From: Lachnospiraceae bacterium
GTDB lineage: Bacteria > Bacillota > Clostridia > Lachnospirales > Lachnospiraceae
Assembly (NCBI GenBank): GCA_017482485.1
Contig: JAFUMV010000125.1
Location: forward strand, 1 to 60,610
Direction: 5' to 3'
Length of the DNA: 60,610 nt
Below the pieces are notes generated by a model. It made no database searches, was not told the DNA's origin, and saw nothing but the letters and a program-made list of their open reading frames with translations. Numbering within the stretch: the stretch's first letter is position 1; each line of letters starts with the position of its first letter. Below are positions 49,123 through 56,103 of the stretch, one piece after another. The translations under genes and the position numbers were made by a program.

Positions 49123-49690
49123 GGTTTTGTCCCTCCTTTAAGTGATCTAAAAATCCCTGAATGACAAGTTGATAGGTTTCTTCTTTGGTGGCCGGACCGC
49201 GCTGCATAAAGCCATTACCGGTCAGCTCCACAAATCCGTGCATGAAGGAGCGCAGACTGCGCAGAAAGTGCAGCGTGCCGGGCTCCCCCAGACCGTAGCT
49301 TCTGATGACATCACGCAGCGGGGCGAAGCTGGCGAATGCCGCTTTTACAATTTTTTCATCATCGGATGCGGGCATGCGGATCAGTGCTCTGTAAAGTTCA
49401 TGATTACTCCGGGCAAAATTGAGATAGGCCAGCGTGCCGTCCAAAAAGGCGGTGTCTCTGTCCTTGCCGTTTACGGCTTTGTCCAGAACTTCATGAAGCA
49501 TATCTGCGGCGTGAAGTGCCACCAGGGAATTGATTTCCTCTATGCCCTGTACAAAATTGTAGAGCGAGGAAGGTTTTACATCCAGGCGGCTGGCCAGTTC
49601 GCGGAGAGAAAAGTTTTCATAGCCTTTTTCTTCCACGAGCGCAACGGCAGCCTGGAGAATGGTGCTCTGATTTAATCCTTTTTTCGGCAT
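49115..49690 (-). CDS. TetR family regulator of the ABC exporter
   Basis: 191 residues. The N-terminal helix-turn-helix reads ILQAAVALVEEKGYENFSLRELASRLDVKPSSLYNFVQ; the C-terminal part resembles the WHG-type ligand domain (TLHFLRSLRSFMHGFVELT). It is first in the operon, overlaps the exporter gene and has two operator-like palindromes over its own promoter, so it most likely represses the operon and is released by an exporter substrate. GGAGG precedes ATG 49690. Confidence 0.87.
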   Translation of the reverse strand: MPKKGLNQSTILQAAVALVEEKGYENFSLRELASRLDVKPSSLYNFVQGIEEINSLVALHAADMLHEVLDKAVNGKDRDTAFLDGTLAYLNFARSNHELYRALIRMPASDDEKIVKAAFASFAPLRDVIRSYGLGEPGTLHFLRSLRSFMHGFVELTGNGFMQRGPATKEETYQLVIQGFLDHLKEGQNHA

Positions 49691-49740
49691 GGGAACCTCC
49701 GTAATAAGATGACTTTGCCAGGCAGCAAAATCTTAAATCT

Positions 49741-49789
49741 GAAAACTAACACTGTTCATATTATATGCTAACACTGTTAGTTTTCGCAA
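49741..49789 (-). promoter_or_regulatory. TetR operon promoter with double operator
   Basis: On the minus strand TTGCGA (complement of 49784-49789), 18 bases, TATAAT (complement of 49760-49765). The perfect palindrome CTAACACTGTTAG (49768-49780) fills the spacer and a near copy CTAACACTGTTCA (49746-49758) covers the start point, 22 bases away. The outer arms GAAAACTAACACTGTT and AACACTGTTAGTTTTC make one larger near-palindrome. Confidence 0.82.
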
Positions 49790-49905
49790 GCGAAAAAATA
49801 CAAAAGGCAGGGCACCCACAGTTATTCACAAACGCCAACAAAAAATATGAATAAATGTGAAACGATGAACGGAATTAAGATTGATGCTCACTATATGATT
49901 GTATT

Positions 49906-50256
49906 GAGCATGTAAATCCATGTTTTATATATTTCTACATGCTCTTGTCCTCCTCACAATTGGGAGTTGAGCATGTAATTTTTACTATTTGAAACTTTTA
50001 CATGCTCAAATCTATTCTTAGAATATTGAAGAGCATGTAATTTCTGAATATTTGAAATTTTACTTGCTCAGTTTTATGATTTTAAAACATTTTCAGCATG
50101 TAATTTGGAAAAGTTTGAGATTCTACATGCTTTTTTGAATTTTTTTCTTGTTTTTGGGCATGTAGATTAAAAATTTTTGCTTAATTACATGCTTTTGTAC
50201 CGTTTTTGTATTATTTCGAGCATGTAAAATTGTTGTTTTCTCAGATTTGCATGATT
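49906..50256. repeat. Array of six 39-nt imperfect palindromes
   Basis: Units start at 49906, 49969, 50031, 50094, 50156 and 50218. Each is exactly 39 nt, begins GAGCATGTAA or a close variant and ends TTACATGCTC or a close variant, with a variable AT-rich centre. Spacers are 23-24 nt and unrelated. The left and right half-sites thus alternate about every 31 bases. The last unit is the most degenerate. The 698-base gap 49691-50388 contains this array, the TetR promoter, and otherwise no gene. Much richer in A and T than the surroundings. Function unknown. Confidence 0.9.
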
Positions 50257-50388
50257 TGCTTAGCTCCTCAGCCATAACCTTATGGTGTGCAGCGGTTTCA
50301 GACCCTGTGGTTCTGCGGCTCCGGATCTTTGTTATGCACCCTGCGGCAGGCAGGACGTGTATCTGGAGGAAAACCGGAAATCCTGTTT

Positions 50389-51234
50389 TTACTTCACCGG
50401 AGCATTCCCCGGTTCCCTGCGAAACTGGGACGGTGTCAGCTGAAACTGCTTGCGGAACTGGTGGCAGAAGGAAGCGCTGTCCGTAAAGCCGCAGGAGTTT
50501 GAAATTTCCGTGATTTGAAGGGTGGTGGAGGACAGAAGCTGCTTCGCCATGGAAAGCCGGTAGCTGATCAGAAACTGCTGGGGAGAAGTTCCCAATTCCC
50601 GCAAAAAAAGCTTATACAAATAAGTTCTGTCAATGCCCACATGGTGTGCCACATCCTGAATTCGAATATCATAGGCATAGTTGTGCTGGATGTAGTCGAT
50701 GGCCTGATTGATATAGCTGGTAGAAGATTTCTGGACATCGTCACCCGGCGGAAGCATCAGTGAGAACAGCCGGTAAAGCAAAGACAGGTGCAGATAGCTG
50801 TTGCCGGGCTCTGCCAGCAGTGCGTCATTGATGGAAAGAATGGTTTCTCCTACTGGAAAGCACTGGTGGGTGCCGGCAAAAGGAACTGTCATAACGCTGT
50901 GAAACACCGGATTCTCCGCATTGAGCATACAGGTATCCAGCGTATTTTTCACATCGCGGCCGTCAAAGCCGATCCAGCAGTATTCCCAGGGAGTATCTTC
51001 GCTGGACATATAGCTGGAAACGATGCCGGGCACGATCAGAAAGGCATCTCCGGCAGAAAGATGCCAGGTGCGGCCTGCACTGGTGAAGCTTCCGGTGCCG
51101 GAAAGGACAAAATGCAGAAGGTAATGGGGCCAGATGCCGGGACCGCAGGCATGTTTTTTCACCGTCTGTTCATGACCGCTGAAAAAAATGCGCATGGGCA
51201 AAGAGGCATTGGGCTGTGCTGAAGCTTGAGGCAT
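50389..51234 (-). CDS. AraC family regulator, divergent from GH36
   Basis: 281 residues. N-terminal cupin with HFVLSGTGSFTSAGRTWHLSAGDAFLIVPG; C-terminal helix-turn-helix pair with IRIQDVAHHVGIDRTYLYKLFLRELGTSPQQF and ITEISNSCGFTDSASFCHQFRKQFQLTPSQFRR. It resembles RafR/MsmR-type activators of alpha-galactoside genes. ATG 51234 follows GGGAGGAG; the frame is open to 51333 without a start signal. Divergent placement before the GH36 gene makes it the probable activator of that gene. Confidence 0.88.
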   Translation of the reverse strand: MPQASAQPNASLPMRIFFSGHEQTVKKHACGPGIWPHYLLHFVLSGTGSFTSAGRTWHLSAGDAFLIVPGIVSSYMSSEDTPWEYCWIGFDGRDVKNTLDTCMLNAENPVFHSVMTVPFAGTHQCFPVGETILSINDALLAEPGNSYLHLSLLYRLFSLMLPPGDDVQKSSTSYINQAIDYIQHNYAYDIRIQDVAHHVGIDRTYLYKLFLRELGTSPQQFLISYRLSMAKQLLSSTTLQITEISNSCGFTDSASFCHQFRKQFQLTPSQFRREPGNAPVK

Positions 51235-51313
51235 GAGAACGCTCCTCCCTACGTTGGCAACATAAATACAATAAAATGAAACACGGGTTAATTTTCTTTT
51301 CCTCAGTATAAAG

Positions 51314-51319
51314 TATAAT
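51314..51319 (+). promoter_or_regulatory. -10 box of the GH36 gene
   Basis: TATAAT preceded by AG, 36 bases before the start. No recognisable -35 box is present at 17 bases, in keeping with an AraC-activated promoter. Confidence 0.5.
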
Positions 51320-51355
51320 ATTAAAAAAAGCAATTTACATACAGGAGGTTTTACT

Positions 51356-53545
51356 ATGGGGATCCGCGTTTGTGAAGACAGAAAAATTTTTCAGATTCAG
51401 ACACCGAATACCACCTATATGATGGGGGTCGCAGGGGGCAAGTATCTGGGCCACATGTATTACGGCAGAAAAATGGACGATATGGACGGCACATATCTGA
51501 TGCGCTGGAGCAATAATGAGCATTCTCATTACAGGAGTAAGCTGGAGGATATGGATGGATTTTTCTTCGAATATCCTACATATGGCGTGGGCGATTTCCG
51601 CGACACCTGTCTGCGCGTCCGTGACGAGGGCGGTCATCGGGTCTGCGAACTGCATTATGACAGCTATGAGATAATTGATGGAAAGCCTGCATTAAACGGC
51701 ATGCCTGCCACTTTTGCCGGAAAAGAAGAAGGACAGGCTGCGCAGACACTGGTAATCACCTTAAAGGACAGCGTGCTGGGCTTAAAGATTTTACTGCGCT
51801 ACAGCATCTTTGAAGATTCCGATGCGATCATCAGAAGTGTTGTCGCTGTGAACGAAAGCGATAAGAAGCTGTATCTGGAAAAAATTCTGAGCGCATGTCT
51901 GGATATGGATGATGAAAACTTTGAACTGATCACGCTGCATGGCACCTGGGGAAGAGAACGCCATATGATTCCGAGAAAGGTGACAATGGGCAAGCATACG
52001 GTATCTTCTCTGCGGGGTGAAACCAGTCATGAGGTACAGCCTTTTATGGCGCTGACGACGAACGGAACCAGCCAGAAGGAAGGAGAGGTTTATGCGATGA
52101 ATTTCGTATATTCCGGCAACTTCATTGCAGAAACAGAGCTGGATCATCAGGACGGCGTGCGCATGAGCATGGGTCTGCATGATGATGGATTTGAATGGGT
52201 TCTGGATCCCGGCGCATCCTTTGAAACTCCGGAAGTTGTCGTGGTATATTCCGCAGAAGGACTGGGAAATATGACAAGAACCTTCCATAATTTATATAAA
52301 AATCACCTGATCCGCAGCAAATATCTGCATTCCAAACGCCCGATTCTGATCAATAACTGGGAGGCTACCTATTTCGGATTTGATGATGACAAGCTGGTTG
52401 CCATTGCGAAGGAAGCGAAGAAGCTCGGCATTGAAATGCTGGTTATGGATGACGGCTGGTTTGGCAAGCGTGAAAATGATGAAAGCGGTCTGGGCGACTG
52501 GATCGTCAATGAAAACAAGTTAAAAGGCGGCCTGAAGTCTCTGGTGGACCGTGTGAACACGGAAGGATTAAAGTTCGGCATCTGGTTCGAGCCGGAAATG
52601 ATTTCTCCCGATTCTGACCTGTATCGCGCGCATCCCGACTGGGCAATTCAGGTTCCCGGCAGAGAGGCAGGACTGGCCAGACATCAGTATGTGCTGGATC
52701 TGACCCGTCAGGAAATTGTGGATTATGTTTATGAGTCTGTGGCAAAAGTGATCCGCAGCGCGAATATCGAATATGTGAAATGGGATATGAATCGTCGGAT
52801 TGCAGATATCGGAAGTCTGGGACTTGACAGCGAGCATATGGGAGAATTTTCTCATCGTTATGTGCTGGGCGTATACCGGATGCAGGAGCGTCTGGTGACA
52901 GAATTCCCGAATCTGCTTTTGGAAAACTGTTCCGGCGGCGGCGCTCGTTTTGATGCCGGTATGCTTTACTATGGCCCGCAGATCTGGACCTCCGATGACA
53001 TGGATCCGGTAGAAAGACTGTTCATTCAGGAAGGAACTGCGCTGGTTTATCCGTTAAGCTCCATGGGCGCACATATTTGTGTATGCCCCAACCATTCCGT
53101 TGGCCGTGTGACTCCGATGGAAACCAGAGCGAACGTTGCGCTGTCCGGAACCTTCGGCTACGAGCTGGATATCACAAAGCTGACCGATGAGGAAAAGGAA
53201 AAAGCTGTTTTCTTCAATCAGCAGTATCATAAGTACAATGATCTCGTCAGAGAAGGCGACTACTACCGCATCGCTTCCTATCGGGAAAACGGAATGTATG
53301 ACTGCTGGGAAGTGGTGAGCGAAGACAAATCCGAAGCGCTGGTAACCTATGTGCAGGTGCGCTTCGAGACCAGAAGAAAATCCAGACGTCTCAGACTGGA
53401 CGGCCTGGATGCAAAGGCAAAGTATCGTCTGGAAGGAACGGATGAGATTTATTCCGGTGAAATGCTGATGCAGGCAGGCTATCTGCAGAACATGATCTTC
53501 GGTGATTACGGCAGCAGACTTCTGCATTTTGTAAAAGAAGCATAA
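51356..53545 (+). CDS. Alpha-galactosidase, GH36
   Basis: 729 residues, the same length as the Geobacillus enzymes AgaA/AgaB. Removes terminal alpha-1,6-galactose from melibiose and raffinose-type sugars. The nucleophile is Asp477 in YVKWDMNR and the acid/base Asp547 in WTSDDMD; other family marks are MVMDDGWFG-like MLVMDDGWFGKR, WFEPEM and ENCSGGG. No signal peptide, so cytoplasmic; uptake of the substrate must be encoded elsewhere. CAGGAGG precedes ATG 51356. A terminator lies directly after, so it is monocistronic. Confidence 0.94.
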   Translation: MGIRVCEDRKIFQIQTPNTTYMMGVAGGKYLGHMYYGRKMDDMDGTYLMRWSNNEHSHYRSKLEDMDGFFFEYPTYGVGDFRDTCLRVRDEGGHRVCELHYDSYEIIDGKPALNGMPATFAGKEEGQAAQTLVITLKDSVLGLKILLRYSIFEDSDAIIRSVVAVNESDKKLYLEKILSACLDMDDENFELITLHGTWGRERHMIPRKVTMGKHTVSSLRGETSHEVQPFMALTTNGTSQKEGEVYAMNFVYSGNFIAETELDHQDGVRMSMGLHDDGFEWVLDPGASFETPEVVVVYSAEGLGNMTRTFHNLYKNHLIRSKYLHSKRPILINNWEATYFGFDDDKLVAIAKEAKKLGIEMLVMDDGWFGKRENDESGLGDWIVNENKLKGGLKSLVDRVNTEGLKFGIWFEPEMISPDSDLYRAHPDWAIQVPGREAGLARHQYVLDLTRQEIVDYVYESVAKVIRSANIEYVKWDMNRRIADIGSLGLDSEHMGEFSHRYVLGVYRMQERLVTEFPNLLLENCSGGGARFDAGMLYYGPQIWTSDDMDPVERLFIQEGTALVYPLSSMGAHICVCPNHSVGRVTPMETRANVALSGTFGYELDITKLTDEEKEKAVFFNQQYHKYNDLVREGDYYRIASYRENGMYDCWEVVSEDKSEALVTYVQVRFETRRKSRRLRLDGLDAKAKYRLEGTDEIYSGEMLMQAGYLQNMIFGDYGSRLLHFVKEA

Positions 53546-53550
53546 TTTAA

Positions 53551-53576
53551 GGCGGCCCCTTGTGGGCCGCCTTTTT
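53551..53576 (+). terminator. Terminator of the GH36 gene
   Basis: GGCGGCCC (53551-53558) pairs with GGGCCGCC (53564-53571), T5 follows. Confidence 0.92.
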
Positions 53577-53617
53577 GTGCTATTGGAAAGTCCTCCGGAC
53601 TTCCTATAGCACAAAAA
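53572..53617. repeat. Long palindromic element between convergent genes
   Basis: TTTTTGTGCTAT...GGAAAGTCC pairs with GGACTTCC...ATAGCACAAAAA across a 3-base loop, with about 20 base pairs and small bulges. It overlaps the T-run of the GH36 terminator. I recall similar hairpins as dispersed repeats in Lachnospiraceae genomes; no second copy was found in this window. Confidence 0.65.
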
Positions 53618-53646
53618 GGCCCCTCCGGGGGATCACACTGCGGCGG

Positions 53647-53871
53647 CTAAACGAACAAAGTGCACCCCTGCGCTTTAAAAAATTCAATTTTTTTCAAAAG
53701 GAGCGCGTGCTCAATGTTGAGCTTTTCGCACAGACACTTTTGACAGAAAAAGGAAGTGGCACCGCGGTTGATGAATTTTTTATGGGCGCCCACATCGTTA
53801 AAGGTCAATACAGCGCCGCAGTTCATGCAGTGATCCGGGTCAAAAGCGGCATCCTGCTTAAGGTTCGTCAT
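53647..53871 (-). CDS. Small zinc-ribbon protein coupled to GH27
   Basis: 74 residues. Two Cys pairs, CMNCG at about 15-19 and CQKC at about 43-46, match a treble-clef or zinc-ribbon fold; the rest is helical. No signal peptide. Its ATG overlaps the GH27 stop (ATGA), so it is translated together with the glycosidase. No function is known to me; a regulatory or folding role in the same pathway is conceivable but unproven. Confidence 0.7.
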   Translation of the reverse strand: MTNLKQDAAFDPDHCMNCGAVLTFNDVGAHKKFINRGATSFFCQKCLCEKLNIEHALLLKKIEFFKAQGCTLFV

Positions 53872-55001
53872 GCCAGATCCACCAGCTTAGCGCGGAATAC
53901 TGCACAGTCATAGGGCTCCAGTCTCCATCTGAAGTTGCCGTTTAAGATTTTTGCGTCTTCGCCGGTCCAGATATCTTTTGCTGTAATGGTTTTGCCGAGG
54001 CTCAAAGGCAGACCCAGCTCGTCCAGGTTAAAGCGTGCGGTGGCAGCTTTTTCACCCATGTTGAACAGACCGATTGCGATGTCTCCGTTGGAAAGGTGAC
54101 GCGCGTACATGAGAAGATCGCTGCCGCCCCAGAAGCCTTCGATCTTGTAAGGCTGTCTCAAAAGCGGATCCTGATTGATCGCGATGATTTCCTTGTTGGT
54201 CAGAATGTCCTTTGTGGCCTGATTCATGCTGCGGATGTCACAGCCGATCATCAGCGGTGAGCCCAGGAAAGCCCAGATGGAAAAATGCGTTTTGTACTGT
54301 GTGTCGGTACAGCCGGAAAGTCCCACATTTCCTTTGCCGTACATGCCAACCACCAGCATATCCATGTCGTTGAAGCATCCTGCGCCGTTATAGGGATGGA
54401 GCTCAAGCTGCTGCTGGGTCAGTGATTTGATGGATTCCCAGGTGTCAAAAATATCGCCGGTGGAGCGCCACATGCTGGCTGCGGTGGTCTTGATCCACTT
54501 ATGGGTTTCGTCAGCGCCCCAGGAACAGCCGGAGAACAGGATGTCGCGGCCGCAGTTTTCCAGAGCAAGGCCCATTCTGCGGTAGAGAATCTCGCCGGGA
54601 ACGATGTTGCTGTGATAGCAGTAATCGTATTTTAAGAAATCCACACCCCATTCTGCGAAGGTGTCAGCGTCGATGAATTCATGCTCATAGCTGCCGGGAT
54701 AGCCTGCGCAGGTGAGGTTGCCGGCACAGGAGTACATGCCGAATTTCAGGCCTTTGCTGTGCACATAGTCCGCCACAGCCTTCATGCCGTTGGGGAATTT
54801 TACGGGATCTGCCACGAGACGATGGTTTTCATCGCGTTCCTTTAAAGACCAGCAGTCATCAATGACCAGATAATTGTAGCCCAGTTCGGCAAGGCCGCTG
54901 TCTGCCATGTAATCTGCAGTTTCCTTAATCAGCGCTTCGTTGATTTCCTCCCCGAAAGTGTTCCAGGAATTCCAGCCCATGGGCGGTGTGAGTTGTACCA
55001 T
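53868..55001 (-). CDS. Alpha-galactosidase, GH27
   Basis: 377 residues with no signal peptide. The N-terminus PPMGWNSWNTFG is the GH27 hallmark; VIDDCWSL, the nucleophile Asp in FLKYDYC and the acid/base Asp in MWRSTGDI are present. The C-terminal beta domain begins near residue 290. It cleaves terminal alpha-galactosides, in parallel with the GH36 enzyme downstream on the other strand. AAGGAGG lies before ATG 55001. It is divergent from the AraC gene at 55187, presumably its regulator, and shares a transcript with the zinc-ribbon gene. Confidence 0.93.
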   Translation of the reverse strand: MVQLTPPMGWNSWNTFGEEINEALIKETADYMADSGLAELGYNYLVIDDCWSLKERDENHRLVADPVKFPNGMKAVADYVHSKGLKFGMYSCAGNLTCAGYPGSYEHEFIDADTFAEWGVDFLKYDYCYHSNIVPGEILYRRMGLALENCGRDILFSGCSWGADETHKWIKTTAASMWRSTGDIFDTWESIKSLTQQQLELHPYNGAGCFNDMDMLVVGMYGKGNVGLSGCTDTQYKTHFSIWAFLGSPLMIGCDIRSMNQATKDILTNKEIIAINQDPLLRQPYKIEGFWGGSDLLMYARHLSNGDIAIGLFNMGEKAATARFNLDELGLPLSLGKTITAKDIWTGEDAKILNGNFRWRLEPYDCAVFRAKLVDLA

Positions 55002-55186
55002 AGTTTTGTTCCTCCTTGATATATGTTTTTTGCATTATGATTCGTACGTAGGGGCGGTCTGCGGCGGCTGCGCTTAAGCGGTGATAAAATCATTTTAACG
55101 CAGAGTATGGGCAGCGGCCTGATTTTGTGATAAGATAAGGATACAGTAAAAAACGTACAACTTAAAGGGGGAAACCGATCAAAAAC

Positions 55187-55957
55187 ATGGAAAAAACGTT
55201 CGATCTTAATACGGTATATCTGACGGACTACGGAAGGCAGGACTGCAGCGATATGCATTCCTGCGGGCCGGGAATCCGTGACTGCTATGTTTTGCATTAT
55301 GTGCTCTCCGGGAAAGGATATTTTAAGGTGGAAAATCAGACCTATGCGCTGGAGGCGGGAGACAGCTTTTTCTTCTGGCCCTATACTGTCACGCACTATT
55401 ATCCGGACCCGGAGGATCCATGGACCTATCAGTGGGTGAATTTTGTGAGCGGTGAGAAAAACACGGAAATATTCGGATTCAGCCCCAAATCTCCGGTTTG
55501 CCGCATTGAGGATAAAAAAGCGCTGGAGGCGTATTTTGAGAGGCTGCTTTCTTTAAACAGCAGGCAGCAGCATGAGCGCGAGGCGACCGGACTGCTCTAT
55601 GCAATTTTGGGACTTTATCAGGATCAGAGCCGGCAGACCAGGCCGCTTAAGGAGGACGAACGGGCGGCAAGAGCGCTGGACATCATCCGGGCCAATTACC
55701 ATAAAAGTGAGTTCGGCGTGGCGATGCTCTGCGAGCTGATGGAAGAAAACCGGGTGGCTCTGTACCGGCTTTTCATGCAGAAGTGGGGCACTTCTCCCAG
55801 CCAGTTCATCATTGACTATCGGATCGGACAGGCCAAAATGCTGCTTTCCATGGGAAATAACGTGAAGATGACGGCACTGTCCTGCGGCTTTTCCGATCCC
55901 CTTTATTTTTCAAAAGTATATAAAAAAAGAATGGGGGTAAACCCGTCCAAAAGCTGA
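55187..55957 (+). CDS. AraC family regulator, divergent from GH27
   Basis: 256 residues. The N-terminal cupin shows HYVLSGKGYFKVENQTYALEAGDSFFFWPYTVTHYYP; the C-terminal part has MLCELMEENRVALYRLFMQKWGTSPSQFIIDYR and MTALSCGFSDPLYFSKVYKKRMGVNPSK, ending right after the second helix-turn-helix. The ribosome binding site AAAGGGGG lies about 15 bases before ATG 55187, rather far, so a non-ATG start slightly upstream is possible. It probably controls the GH27 unit and perhaps the glycosidase downstream. Confidence 0.85.
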   Translation: MEKTFDLNTVYLTDYGRQDCSDMHSCGPGIRDCYVLHYVLSGKGYFKVENQTYALEAGDSFFFWPYTVTHYYPDPEDPWTYQWVNFVSGEKNTEIFGFSPKSPVCRIEDKKALEAYFERLLSLNSRQQHEREATGLLYAILGLYQDQSRQTRPLKEDERAARALDIIRANYHKSEFGVAMLCELMEENRVALYRLFMQKWGTSPSQFIIDYRIGQAKMLLSMGNNVKMTALSCGFSDPLYFSKVYKKRMGVNPSKS

Positions 55958-56010
55958 GGATGGAAATGTTTCAGAATCGGTGGACAGATTTTTGTTGTTA
56001 GGAAATTCCG

Positions 56011-56039
56011 TTGTAACCCAAAAAAACGCATGCTATCAT
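56011..56039 (+). promoter_or_regulatory. Promoter of the clan-D glycosidase gene
   Basis: TTGTAA (56011-56016), 17 bases, TATCAT (56034-56039). It separates this gene from the AraC gene upstream. Confidence 0.6.
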
Positions 56040-56103
56040 GAAATCGATACCAGGGGGCTGGTTATTGATTTGTGAAAACAGATGAGAGAAGGGAGCAATG
56101 GAT

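Noticed and set aside
49906-50256. CRISPR array
   Set aside because: Unit and spacer lengths are regular, but only the 9-10 bases at each unit end are conserved, the centres differ, and no cas genes are present.
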